DNA of 64,000 nt from positions 62,001 to 126,000 of the forward strand of contig JBOEGO010000002.1 of assembly GCA_050633465.1 (NCBI GenBank). Reading direction: 5' to 3'. This DNA is from UBA3069 sp050633465 (lineage in GTDB: Bacteria > Pseudomonadota > Alphaproteobacteria > Rhodobacterales > Rhodobacteraceae). The notes beneath the pieces were generated by a model. That model ran no database searches. It was not told where the DNA came from and worked only from the letters and a program-made list of their open reading frames with translations. Made by a program: the position numbers and the translations under genes. Position 1 is the stretch's first letter. Each line of letters starts with the position of its first letter. Shown here in pieces: positions 24,768 through 32,946 of this stretch.

Positions 24768-24797
24768 AAAAGGGGCGGCCAACTGGTCGCCCTTTTT
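24768..24797 (+). terminator. Rho-independent terminator after moxR
   Basis: A 12-13 pair stem formed by AAAAGGGGCGGCC (24768-24780) and GGTCGCCCTTTTT (24785-24797), with loop AACT and a terminal T run. It starts 20 bases past the moxR stop, so moxR is probably transcribed apart from the downstream DUF2927 gene. Confidence 0.85.
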
Positions 24798-25114
24798 CTG
24801 TCCGCAGGCTTTTATGGGCTGGGTCACCGGGCCTTGGGGCGCGCGCCGCTACCGGCCCACCGATATTTCGCCTCCGATTGACCTCTTTCCTTTGATAGAA
24901 AACTCCCGGAATATTTCACGATTACGCAGCAGAACATGCGTCACTTGCCCCCTGCGCAGACCTGCCCAATTCCTCGCGCAGCGCAGCGATTCAGACTTTT
25001 CCAGACCTGACAAGCCCCCCTGTCAGAATTTCCGCACACCCCCGCCATGCCCCTGCCCCATTGCGCCGGGCGATCCCCCGGTGCGGCGCACCCGCTCCCC
25101 GCGAAAACCACGCA
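24798..25114. other. Gene-free stretch between moxR terminator and palindrome
   Basis: About 320 bases with no supported gene, RNA or repeat. Short frames are present but lack ribosome binding sites and coding-like codon use. Confidence 0.5.
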
Positions 25115-25165
25115 TAATCAACACCCTACAAAGTGACCCTAAGTCACCTGAAACAATGTTGATTA
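25115..25165. promoter_or_regulatory. Concentric palindrome upstream of the DUF2927 gene
   Basis: TAATCAACA (25115-25123) mirrors TGTTGATTA (25157-25165), and inside, GTGAC (25133-25137) mirrors GTCAC (25143-25147). Both pairs share the exact centre at 25140. ACCCTAAGT at the centre (25136-25144) recurs at 25190-25198. This looks like a regulator-binding region for the genes starting at 25347/25447. Confidence 0.5.
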
Positions 25166-25346
25166 ACTTTTTCTTAACCAGAAACAGTCACCCTAAGTGC
25201 CTGTTTTACAACAGCCAAACCGCAAAGCGAATCGCCGATTCGTGCCCCAGAATCGCCTGCCCCATTTCTGCCACAATTCATCCTTAACGCCGACTTTAAG
25301 AGGGGCGAAGTTTCCTCAGACAAAAATAAAACCGAGGCAGACAACT

Positions 25347-25445
25347 ATGACCGGGACGATGACCTGCACATGCGCCACTCGCATGGGCCTGGGGCTGTGC
25401 CCTATATGTTTTCACCATGCCGCCCCCATGATCGGGGGCGCATAG
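25347..25445 (+). CDS. 32-aa cysteine-rich small protein
   Basis: A 32-codon frame with CTC near the start (Cys7, Cys9), LCPICFHH (Cys18, Cys21, two His) and end MIGGA. A GAGGCAG site lies about seven bases before the ATG. The stop is one base before the DUF2927 start at 25447, so translation may be coupled. The CxC...CxxC-HH arrangement could bind a metal. It may be a genuine small protein or a coupling leader peptide; no family is recognised. Confidence 0.5.
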   Translation: MTGTMTCTCATRMGLGLCPICFHHAAPMIGGA

Positions 25446-25446
25446 G

Positions 25447-26829
25447 ATGAACCTTTACCGCATCGTCTTGCCCGTGTGCCTGATGCTGGGTGCCTGCGTG
25501 CCCAGCCTGACACCCGAAACACCCACCCGCGCTTTCACCGCCACGAATGAAAGCGCCCTGCCCCCGATGAAAACATTCTCGGCGCCGCGCCCCGATCGTG
25601 TGCGCCAGTCCAACCGCGATATTGCCCGCGATTTTCTGGACCTGACATTCCAGTTGGAATCCGGCCGCAACCTGCCCGTGCTGACCCGTTTCGAGGGGCC
25701 GATTTCGGTGCGCGTCACCGGCAATGCGCCCGTATCCCTGTCCATGGATCTGAACCGCGTGCTGCACCGGCTGCGCAGCGAAGCGGGCATGAAAATTGCC
25801 CAAACCAACGGTGAAACCGCAAATATCACCATTCAGGCCGTGCCGCGCTCGGCCATCCGCAAGGCCCTGCCGCAGGCCGCCTGTTTCGTGGTGCCCAACA
25901 TCACGCAACTGTCGCAATATGCCAGCGCCCGCCGCACCCCGCGCACCGATTGGGGCCGCCTGCGCACCCGCGAACAAATGGCCATCTTTGTGCCCGCCGA
26001 TGCCGCCCCCCAAGAAGTGCGTGATTGCCTGCACGAGGAACTGGCACAGGCGCTCGGGCCGCTGAATGACCTCTATCGCCTGCCCGATTCCGTGTTCAAC
26101 GATGACAATGTGCATACCGTGCTGACCGGATACGACATGCTGATCCTGCGGCTGATGTATGCGCCCGAATTGCGCTCTGGCATGACCCGCCGTCAGGTGG
26201 CCGAGGTCCTGCCCGCCCTGTTGACCCGCATGAATCCCGCTGGCGAAGGCATGGCCCCGCGCCGCCTGCCAACCACACCCCGCGCCTGGGTCAAATCCAT
26301 CCAGTCCGCACTTGGCCCCGGCACCGGCCCGATGGAACGCCGCGCCGCCGCCCGCGAGGCATTGTCAATTGCCACCGTCATGGGCTGGCAGGATCACCGC
26401 CGCGCCTTTTCGCTCTATGCCATGGGCCGCTTGACCCAACCCTATGACCCCGCAGCGGCGCAAACCTATTTCACACAGGCCGATGCCATCTATGCCCGCA
26501 CGCCCCATACCGAATTGCACCGCGCCTATGTTGCCTCGCAAATGGCCGCCTTTTCCCTGTCGCAGGGGGATGCCGACCGCACCATTGCGCTGGTGTCGCC
26601 GCACCTGACCACCGCCGCCCGCCATGAAAACGCGGCCCTGCTCTCTACCCTCATGCTGCTGCGCGCCGAGGCGCTGGACCTGTCGGGCCGTGGCGTCGAA
26701 GGACGCGCCGTTCGTCTGGACAGTCTGGGCTGGGCGCGCTACGGCTTTGGGGCGGACTGGGCCGTGCGTGCGAAACTGCGCGAAATCGGTTCCCTCAGCC
26801 CGCTAAAAGGGAGAAACGGGCGGATATGA
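25447..26829 (+). CDS. DUF2927 lipoprotein
   Basis: A 460-residue lipoprotein. The signal peptide ends at lipobox LGAC (Cys17). The DUF2927 domain covers about residues 60-260; it contains IARDFLDLTFQLESGRNLPV, FEGPISVRVTG and CLHEELAQALGPLNDLYRL, where HEExxQ may be a remnant or variant metal site. The C-terminal part is helical, TPR-like (RAFSLYAMGRLTQPYDPAAA and AQTYFTQADAIYARTPH). Role unknown. It is followed by a four-base overlap with a 56-aa membrane protein and then the VWA gene, so it probably belongs to a moxR/VWA function. Confidence 0.85.
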   Translation: MNLYRIVLPVCLMLGACVPSLTPETPTRAFTATNESALPPMKTFSAPRPDRVRQSNRDIARDFLDLTFQLESGRNLPVLTRFEGPISVRVTGNAPVSLSMDLNRVLHRLRSEAGMKIAQTNGETANITIQAVPRSAIRKALPQAACFVVPNITQLSQYASARRTPRTDWGRLRTREQMAIFVPADAAPQEVRDCLHEELAQALGPLNDLYRLPDSVFNDDNVHTVLTGYDMLILRLMYAPELRSGMTRRQVAEVLPALLTRMNPAGEGMAPRRLPTTPRAWVKSIQSALGPGTGPMERRAAAREALSIATVMGWQDHRRAFSLYAMGRLTQPYDPAAAQTYFTQADAIYARTPHTELHRAYVASQMAAFSLSQGDADRTIALVSPHLTTAARHENAALLSTLMLLRAEALDLSGRGVEGRAVRLDSLGWARYGFGADWAVRAKLREIGSLSPLKGRNGRI

Positions 26830-26996
26830 TCGTTCTGGCAGGCGCTTTGATCGGCGCAATCATCGGTGGGGGCATCGCCGCCAAACGTGGCGGTAAACCC
26901 TTGGATATCCTGCAATATGCAGTGGTTTACCTGATGATATTCGCCGTGATCGGCCTGTTCATCACCATCATCGCCCATCGCATTTACGTCGCTTAG
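26826..26996 (+). CDS. 56-aa membrane protein
   Basis: A short gene with two hydrophobic segments: residues about 2-18 (IVLAGALIGAIIGGGIAA) and 31-50 (AVVYLMIFAVIGLFITIIA), joined by KRGGKPLD. Its ATG overlaps the DUF2927 stop (ATGA), and its stop is 11 bases before the VWA gene with a GGGGGG site. It probably sits in the inner membrane as a small partner of the neighbours. No family is recognised. Confidence 0.75.
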   Translation: MIVLAGALIGAIIGGGIAAKRGGKPLDILQYAVVYLMIFAVIGLFITIIAHRIYVA

Positions 26997-27007
26997 GGGG
27001 GCGCGCC

Positions 27008-28192
27008 ATGTTCCTCCCCTTCTTTGACAATCTGCGCCGCGAAGGCGTGCCGGTGTCGCTGCGCGAATACCTGTCCTTTCTCGAGGGGATGAAAGCCGGG
27101 CTGACCACCTATGATGTCGAAGGGTTCTATTACCTCGCCCGCACAGTGATGGTCAAAGATGAGCGCAACCTCGATAAATTCGACCGCGCCTTTGCCACCA
27201 CTTTCAAAGGGTTGGACCAGATCAGCATGGATCAGGTGATGGAGGCCGTGGACATCCCCGCCGACTGGCTGCGCTCCATGGCGGAAAAACACCTGAGCGA
27301 AGAAGAGAAAGCCGAAATCGAGGCTTTGGGCGGCTTTGACAAGCTGATGGAAACCCTGAAAAAACGGCTCGAAGAACAAAAAGGCCGCCATCAGGGGGGC
27401 AACAAATGGGTCGGCACCGGCGGCACCTCGCCCTTTGGCGCCGATGGTTACAACCCCGAAGGGGTGCGCATCGGGCAGGAAAAATCCCGCCACCAGCGCG
27501 CGGTCAAGGTCTGGGACAAACGCGAATTCAAAAATCTGGACGACACCGTCGAACTGGGCACACGCAACATCAAGGTCGCGCTGAAACGCCTGCGCCGTTG
27601 GGCGCGTGACGGCGCGCATGACGAACTTGACCTTGATGGCACCATCCGCGCCACCGCCGAACACGGCTACCTTGATGTCAAAACCCGCCCCGAACGGCGC
27701 AACGCGGTCAAGGTGCTGCTGTTTCTGGACATCGGCGGCTCTATGGATCCGCATGTCAAAGTGGTCGAGGAACTGTTCTCGGCCGCGCGCAGCGAATTCA
27801 AACATCTGGAACATTTCTATTTCCACAATTGCCTCTATGAAGGCGTCTGGAAAGACAACCGCCGCCGCTGGGACCAGCAAACCCCCACATGGGAGGTGCT
27901 GCGCACCTATGGTTCTGATTACAAATGCATATTTGTCGGCGATGCCTCGATGTCACCCTATGAAATCGCCTATCCCGGCGGGGCCAATGAACACTGGAAC
28001 GAAGAGGCGGGCCAGACATGGCTGACCCGCGCCCGCGAACAATGGCCCAACCATATGTGGATCAATCCGGTGCCGGAAAAATACTGGGGCTACACCCATT
28101 CCATCGGTCTGGTGCAGGAAATTTTCGAAAACCGCATGGTGCCGATGACCCTGTCGGGCATCGAAAAGGGCATGAAGGAACTGACGCGCTGA
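27008..28192 (+). CDS. CoxE-type VWA domain protein
   Basis: A 394-residue cytoplasmic protein of the CoxE/YehP-like VWA family. The N-terminal half (REGVPVSLREYLSFLEGMKA, then a helical region with ADWLRSMAEKHLSEEEK) precedes a VWA domain starting at about 235. The MIDAS motif reads DIGGSM (241-246), in place of DxSxS; this DxGGS form is common in this subfamily. It likely works with the MoxR ATPase encoded about 2.3 kb upstream to load or activate a protein complex. Confidence 0.88.
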   Translation: MFLPFFDNLRREGVPVSLREYLSFLEGMKAGLTTYDVEGFYYLARTVMVKDERNLDKFDRAFATTFKGLDQISMDQVMEAVDIPADWLRSMAEKHLSEEEKAEIEALGGFDKLMETLKKRLEEQKGRHQGGNKWVGTGGTSPFGADGYNPEGVRIGQEKSRHQRAVKVWDKREFKNLDDTVELGTRNIKVALKRLRRWARDGAHDELDLDGTIRATAEHGYLDVKTRPERRNAVKVLLFLDIGGSMDPHVKVVEELFSAARSEFKHLEHFYFHNCLYEGVWKDNRRRWDQQTPTWEVLRTYGSDYKCIFVGDASMSPYEIAYPGGANEHWNEEAGQTWLTRAREQWPNHMWINPVPEKYWGYTHSIGLVQEIFENRMVPMTLSGIEKGMKELTR

Positions 28193-28244
28193 CCCCGCGC
28201 CCGGCACTTTCAAAATCCCGATTTTCTCGATTGCGCTTGCCTTG

Positions 28245-29045
28245 ATGAAACTGATCGCCACCTTCTCAACCCTGCTCGCCTGCCTTGGATCCGGTGCCAA
28301 GGCGGCCTCGATCTGCACCCTGATCGCCAATGGCGATAGCGATGAAATCCTTTTGCAAACAGGCGATTGCACCACCCGCGTCACCCCCGCATCGACCTTC
28401 AAAATCCCGCTGGCCTTGATGGGCTATGACACCGGAATTTTGCAAGATGCGCATAATCCGACACTGCCATTTCGCGCCGGATATGCCGATTGGGGCGGCG
28501 AAAACTGGCGCCAACCCACCGATCCGCAACGCTGGATGGCATATTCGGTCGTGTGGTATTCCCGCCAGATCACCCCCTTGCTCGGGGTGCGGCAACTGGC
28601 GGCCTATGCCTCTGCGTTTGACTACGGGAATGCTGATTTTTCAGGGGATTACGGGCAATCCAACGGGTTAGAACGGGCATGGATGACCTCCTCTTTGAAA
28701 ATTTCTCCGGCAGAACAGGTCCGGTTCTTGTCGCGTATGAACCGCTATGATCTGCTGGTTTCGCGCCAGGCGGTCGATGCCACCCGAACCATTGTCACAT
28801 CCACCGATACCCCCGAGGGCTGGCGCATCCAGGGCAAAGCAGGCACCGCCTATCCGCGACAGGATTCGGGTAGTTTTGATTACTCCAAGGGCTGGGGCTG
28901 GTTCGTCGGCTGGGCAGAACGGGGCGATACGCGGCTGGTTTTCGCGCATCTGCTGCAAGACGAACAGCGCCACCCCCAATCCCCCGGACAGCGTGCAAAG
29001 CTGGAATTTATAAACAATTTCAACGCCCTAATGGCAGATCAATGA
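28245..29045 (+). CDS. Class D beta-lactamase-like serine hydrolase
   Basis: A 266-residue exported protein (signal peptide about 1-21). OXA-type motifs are STFK (50-53, Ser50 nucleophile), SVVWYS (101-106), YGNAD (127-131), WMTSSLKISPAEQVRFL and the C-terminal GWFVGW. The third conserved triad, normally KTG or KSG, is KAG (198-200). It may hydrolyse penicillins or may be a related penicillin-binding sensor; activity cannot be told from the sequence. The start ATG at 28245 has only a weak ribosome binding site. It overlaps the next gene by four bases. Confidence 0.85.
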   Translation: MKLIATFSTLLACLGSGAKAASICTLIANGDSDEILLQTGDCTTRVTPASTFKIPLALMGYDTGILQDAHNPTLPFRAGYADWGGENWRQPTDPQRWMAYSVVWYSRQITPLLGVRQLAAYASAFDYGNADFSGDYGQSNGLERAWMTSSLKISPAEQVRFLSRMNRYDLLVSRQAVDATRTIVTSTDTPEGWRIQGKAGTAYPRQDSGSFDYSKGWGWFVGWAERGDTRLVFAHLLQDEQRHPQSPGQRAKLEFINNFNALMADQ

Positions 29046-29398
29046 ACATAGCCAAGCTTCTGGCCATGGTGTCCCTTATCTTTGCCCCGGCCCCCGCGCT
29101 GGCTCAAGATCTGGCTCCAGATCTGGCCCAAAATCTGGCGGGCAAAACATGGCGCGAACAAAAATGCATCCTGTACCAAAGCGCGTGGCATGATGCGCTT
29201 GGCCTTGTCGATGCGACCGGCCTCAGCCGCGGTTTCATTGCGGGCAACGATGCCTTTGTCGCCAGCGGTTGCCTGACAGGGCGCAAAATTTGCCCCCGTT
29301 CCAAGGCCGAATATGACATGGCCAACCTGTTAACGATGATGACCATGAACGAGGGCATGGCCAGCACCTTTGTGCCCTTTTCCTGCGCCACCGACTGA
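29042..29398 (+). CDS. Small exported cysteine-containing protein, unknown
   Basis: A 118-residue protein with a clear signal peptide (MNIAKLLAMVSLIFAPAPALA). The mature part has four cysteines (KCILY, SGCLTGRKIC, FSCATD), likely forming disulfides in the periplasm. It begins in the stop of the beta-lactamase-like gene, so the two are coupled. I do not recognise the family; a role with the upstream enzyme is only inferred. Confidence 0.72.
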   Translation: MNIAKLLAMVSLIFAPAPALAQDLAPDLAQNLAGKTWREQKCILYQSAWHDALGLVDATGLSRGFIAGNDAFVASGCLTGRKICPRSKAEYDMANLLTMMTMNEGMASTFVPFSCATD

Positions 29399-29583
29399 CC
29401 CTGTGCCACCATCCATCAACAGCCAACAGATCGCGCTGCCGGACACGTTGGAACAAACCGCCTTCTGCCCCCCTTGCCTTCGACCGCCACAAAACCCAAA
29501 CTGCACGGACCATCACGGCGGCCGCACAACAGGCCAAACCACACAACGCATCGCCCGCACCCAACAGGAGCAGCGAAACCACC

Positions 29584-29928
29584 ATGGATATGCCCTTCAC
29601 CTCTTCGGCCTATGACGCATTGCAAAACGCCACGCCCGATTTCGCGCGTTGGGAACCCTTGGGCCGGTTTTATGCGGCGCAATATCCGACCGGATTATAC
29701 TGTATGAAGTCCTTTCTCTGGTTTCTGTTGCCCTTGACTGATGCCCGCAACCCCGCCGACCGCCCCGGCGACCTGATCATCGGTGATGCGGGGCATGCCG
29801 AAATCACCCTGCGCCAGCATCAATTCGGCATCTACGCCTATCACCCGGGCCAAGACCGATATGACCATATCGCGCCCGACCTGCCCGCCTATGTCAATGG
29901 CTGGCGCATGGGGCAGTTGCAATTCTGA
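29584..29928 (+). CDS. Hypothetical 114-aa protein
   Basis: The protein is not recognised. Codon use matches the neighbours. It has a short hydrophobic stretch in the middle (MKSFLWFLLPL, about 41-51), and the rest looks soluble with a beta-rich C-terminal half (GDLIIGDAGHAEITLRQHQF). A GGAG site lies 14 bases before the ATG. The 185-base gap upstream (29399-29583) holds nothing that I can name. Confidence 0.6.
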   Translation: MDMPFTSSAYDALQNATPDFARWEPLGRFYAAQYPTGLYCMKSFLWFLLPLTDARNPADRPGDLIIGDAGHAEITLRQHQFGIYAYHPGQDRYDHIAPDLPAYVNGWRMGQLQF

Positions 29929-29975
29929 TGCCCCTGGCACCAACCTAGCGCGGCAGTGGTTAACAAAACCCGAAA

Positions 29976-30015
29976 AACATACGATTTACCCCCCTGTTTT
30001 ATACGAAACATACGA
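29976..30015. repeat. AACATACGA direct repeats before the M48 gene
   Basis: AACATACGA occurs at 29976-29984 and 30007-30015, 31 bases apart, with an extra ATACGA at 30001-30006. The repeats lie 47-86 bases before the protease start and could be a regulator site. Confidence 0.3.
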
Positions 30016-30061
30016 AATCGCCCGCCTTGTCACAGATCCTGCGCGGCCCCATATTCCCCCT

Positions 30062-30742
30062 ATGATCAAATTCACGCCCATCCTGTTGGCCATCCTTTAC
30101 GCGCTGGTGATGTATCGGTTTTCAGTGTGGAAAACGCTAAAAGACCTTGACCGCCAGTCGTCCGAACTGGCCGATCCCGCGTTGCAGCCTGTGTTCACCA
30201 AAATGGCCAAAGCACTGGATATTCCGCGCATCCGCGTGCATCTCTATGAAATCGAACCGATCAACGGATTGGCCGCGCCAGACGGTCGCATCTTTATAAC
30301 CCGTGGATTTTACAACAAATTTCGCGACGGCGCATTCACAGACGAGGAAATCGCATCGGTGATTGCCCATGAATTGGGCCATGTCGCATTGGGCCATTCG
30401 CGCCGCCGGATGATTGATTTTTCCGGCCAGAATGCGATCCGCGTCACGCTGTCGATGGTGCTGGGGCGCATCATTCCGGGTGTTGGCCCGTGGTTGGCCG
30501 GCCTATTAACCACCCTTTTGGCCGCGCGTCTGTCGCGGTCTGATGAATACGAGGCAGACGAATACGCCGCCGCATTGCTGACCAAGGCAGGCATCGGGAT
30601 CGAGCCACAAAAGTCAATGTTTTCAAAGTTAAGCGCCCATACAGCGGGCAATTCCACGCCCCCCGCATGGCTGCTAAGCCACCCCAAAACCCAAGACCGC
30701 ATTCAGGCAATCGACGCCCATTCCAAACGCTGGACCACATGA
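30062..30742 (+). CDS. M48 family zinc metalloprotease
   Basis: A 226-residue membrane-linked peptidase. An N-terminal hydrophobic segment (residues 5-19, TPILLAILYALVMYR) anchors it. The zinc site is HELGH (103-107), and the third ligand is the glutamate in SRSDEYEADEYAA. It is shorter than HtpX and closer to small M48 proteins. Likely role is quality control of membrane or envelope proteins. The next gene starts inside its stop codon. Confidence 0.87.
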   Translation: MIKFTPILLAILYALVMYRFSVWKTLKDLDRQSSELADPALQPVFTKMAKALDIPRIRVHLYEIEPINGLAAPDGRIFITRGFYNKFRDGAFTDEEIASVIAHELGHVALGHSRRRMIDFSGQNAIRVTLSMVLGRIIPGVGPWLAGLLTTLLAARLSRSDEYEADEYAAALLTKAGIGIEPQKSMFSKLSAHTAGNSTPPAWLLSHPKTQDRIQAIDAHSKRWTT

Positions 30743-31110
30743 ACCTGCCCCGCCCGATACGCAGAATAGGATATGCGTTTGGTGCCATTCTGGCCGTGGT
30801 GGCCGTGGTGGGCGGGCTGGTCCTGTTGCAGCCGAAACAGGATATCGCACAGCATCTGGTGCCCGTCACCCGAACCCAGCCAAGCATCACCAGCCATCAG
30901 GGCAAAGCCCCCGCAAGCCCGATCCTAGAAATCACCGTGACCCTGCCTAATGGCGCAGCTTGGCGCTTTTCTCAGGACGACACCGCCGCCCTGCGCCGCG
31001 CGCAATTCCTATGTGTGGCAGAACAAAAGGGCCGCATTATTGCCCTGCCCCATTATCGCGTGATTGGTCCCGCGCCCTGCCCTGCTGAAATACCAGTCAT
31101 GGCTGATTGA
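30739..31110 (+). CDS. Membrane-anchored hypothetical protein
   Basis: A 123-residue protein with one N-terminal transmembrane segment (residues about 14-30, AFGAILAVVAVVGGLVLL) and a small periplasmic domain with two cysteines (FLCVAEQ, PAPCPAE). It overlaps the M48 protease gene by four bases, so the two are co-expressed; it might be a partner or substrate of the protease. No family is recognised. Confidence 0.7.
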   Translation: MNLPRPIRRIGYAFGAILAVVAVVGGLVLLQPKQDIAQHLVPVTRTQPSITSHQGKAPASPILEITVTLPNGAAWRFSQDDTAALRRAQFLCVAEQKGRIIALPHYRVIGPAPCPAEIPVMAD

Positions 31111-31151
31111 AACACAAAGGGGTCTAACAGGCCGTTAACATCGCGTGCAGA

Positions 31152-31694
31152 TCACGCGCTCAGGGCCTTGCCCAGACGTGGCAGGCGTGCCTTTTTCATC
31201 AGCTTGCGCATCTCCCATGGCTGGCCCGACAGGCGCTGCGCCTCTTGGCGCACCGACTCGGCCACGCGGGCCACGGCATCGGGGTTAACCTGCCAGAATC
31301 CCAGCAGAAATTCATCGGGTGCGATGCGCGACAGCCCCTCTTCGGCCAGAATATTCGCGGGAAAATCCTTGGCGTTCATGGTGACGATCACATCGGCTGA
31401 TCCGGCAATCGCGGCGGCCAGAACGTGGGTATCCGCAGGGTCGGGCAGCCACAAACGGGCCTCTAATCCGCTGCCATATTGCACGGCGGCGGCGGGCCAT
31501 GCCGCCTGCACCATCGCCGCCTCGGCCTGTGCCTGGGCTGCGCCTTCCGGTCCGAGTTTGCGCGCGGCGCGGGTCCATTCCTCGATGATTCGGGTCGACC
31601 ATTGCGGGGTGAACATCCCCGCCCGCGCCACGCCCAACAGCACCTCGCGCATCACTGTGGGATACAGCACGCAGGTGTCCAGAACCGCCCTCAC
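31152..31694 (-). CDS. PIN domain protein
   Basis: A 180-residue PIN-fold protein, probably a ribonuclease. The acidic metal residues can be placed: Asp6 (AVLDTCVLYP), Glu38/39 (RIIEEW), Asp88 (PADTHVLAAA) and Asp110 (MNAKDFP). There is no obvious antitoxin gene. Instead its ATG overlaps the stop of the RlmI-like methyltransferase gene, which suggests an rRNA- or RNA-related role over a classical toxin-antitoxin pair. Confidence 0.82.
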   Translation of the reverse strand: MRAVLDTCVLYPTVMREVLLGVARAGMFTPQWSTRIIEEWTRAARKLGPEGAAQAQAEAAMVQAAWPAAAVQYGSGLEARLWLPDPADTHVLAAAIAGSADVIVTMNAKDFPANILAEEGLSRIAPDEFLLGFWQVNPDAVARVAESVRQEAQRLSGQPWEMRKLMKKARLPRLGKALSA

Positions 31695-32893
31695 AGCCGG
31701 TAAAACAGCGCCTTGAGGTAACCGGTTTCTGCCAGTTGCGGCAGCAGCGGATGGTCCGGCCCCGCCGATCCGGTATGGATCAATTGCGCACTGCGCCCCG
31801 CCCGCCCGATGCCACGGGTCGAAGAGGCGCGGAATTTGCCCAGATCAGCGGCATGGGAACAGGAACACAGGCCCAGATACCCGCCATCGCTCACCAATCC
31901 GGCTGCCAGTCGCGCGATGCGTTCATAGGCGCGCAACCCTGCCTCGAGTGCGGGTTTGGTGGGGGCAAATGCGGGCGGATCACAGATCACCACATCGAAT
32001 GTCACGCCCTCTTCGCCCAGCTTGGTCAACACGTCGAATGCATCGCCCTTGCGGACCTCGAAACGGTCGGAAACGCCTGTGAATTCAGCACCTTGCGTGG
32101 CCAAAGACAGCGCAGGTTCGGACCCGTCCACGGCCAGGGCATGGCGGGCCCCCGCCGCCAATGCGGCCAGCGAAAAGCCACCAACATGGGAAAACACATC
32201 CAGCACCCGCGCGCCCTTGCACAGGCTGGCGGCAAAGGCGTGATTGGGCCGCTGATCAAAGAACAATCCGGTTTTTTGCCCGCCCTCAAGGTCGGCCATA
32301 TAGGTGGCGCCATTCATCGGCACGGGCACAGGGGCGGATGGCATCGCGCCGCATAAAACGGCGCTGTCCTCGTCCAGCCCTTCCAGTGATCGCGCGCGGC
32401 CGGTGGCGTTTTTGATGACGGTGGTCACGCCCGTGACCTCGCACAACGCGGCACATAGCATATCAATACGCACGTCCGCCCAGGCGGCATTGGGTTGCAC
32501 CACCGCAATATCGCCAAAACGGTCGATCACCACGCCGGGCAAACCGTCGGCTTCGGCATGGACCAGCCGGTAAAACGGCGCATCATACAGGCGTTCGCGC
32601 ATGTCCAAGGCACGGCGCAACCGCGTGGCAAACCAAGCCTGATCAATCACCGCCGATGTGTCGCGATCCAGCATCCGGCCCACGATGCGCGATGCGGTGT
32701 TGACGGCCACCAGCCCCAGCTCGTTGCGCTCGTCATCCAGCAACAGGGCAACCGATCCCGCCGCAATCGCCTTGCTGCGGCGATCCAGAACAAGTTCGTT
32801 GTCATAAACCCATGGCGCGCCGTGCCGGATGGCGCGGGCGTTGGCCTTGGGTTTCAGGCGAAGGGCGGGCAATGAAGAAGAGGGCGCTGTCAT
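31691..32893 (-). CDS. Class I rRNA methyltransferase, RlmI-type (m5C)
   Basis: A 400-residue protein: an N-terminal PUA domain (residues about 12-80, PWVYDNELVLD), a linker, and a SAM-binding domain with FFDQRPNHAF, VLDVFSHVGGFSLAALAAGA, ALAVDGSEPAL, and the DVVICDPPAFA catalytic loop. E. coli RlmI methylates C1962 of 23S rRNA; the same role is likely. The ribosome binding site is inside a perfect 11-base hairpin with the start codon in the loop. The PIN gene overlaps its stop. Confidence 0.86.
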   Translation of the reverse strand: MTAPSSSLPALRLKPKANARAIRHGAPWVYDNELVLDRRSKAIAAGSVALLLDDERNELGLVAVNTASRIVGRMLDRDTSAVIDQAWFATRLRRALDMRERLYDAPFYRLVHAEADGLPGVVIDRFGDIAVVQPNAAWADVRIDMLCAALCEVTGVTTVIKNATGRARSLEGLDEDSAVLCGAMPSAPVPVPMNGATYMADLEGGQKTGLFFDQRPNHAFAASLCKGARVLDVFSHVGGFSLAALAAGARHALAVDGSEPALSLATQGAEFTGVSDRFEVRKGDAFDVLTKLGEEGVTFDVVICDPPAFAPTKPALEAGLRAYERIARLAAGLVSDGGYLGLCSCSHAADLGKFRASSTRGIGRAGRSAQLIHTGSAGPDHPLLPQLAETGYLKALFYRL

Positions 32894-32905
32894 AAGCGCC
32901 CTCTT
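32878..32905 (-). promoter_or_regulatory. Hairpin burying the RBS of the RlmI-like gene
   Basis: On the minus strand AAGAGGGCGCT (32905-32895) pairs perfectly with AGCGCCCTCTT (32888-32878). The 5' arm contains the AGAGGG ribosome binding site, the 6-base loop contains the ATG (32893-32891), and the 3' arm is codons 2-5. It may control translation, or it may partly end transcription from the lipoprotein gene upstream. Confidence 0.7.
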
Positions 32906-32946
32906 ACCTGCCTTCCCGACCCGTGGGAAGGTGAATTATATCGCGA

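Noticed and set aside
29235..29600. Minus-strand frame with a signal-like N-terminus
   Set aside because: It overlaps the coupled exported gene, and its composition past residue 60 is Arg/Trp-rich and unlike a real protein.
31152..31694. Toxin-antitoxin module
   Set aside because: The PIN protein has no small antitoxin partner gene; its neighbour is a full-size methyltransferase.
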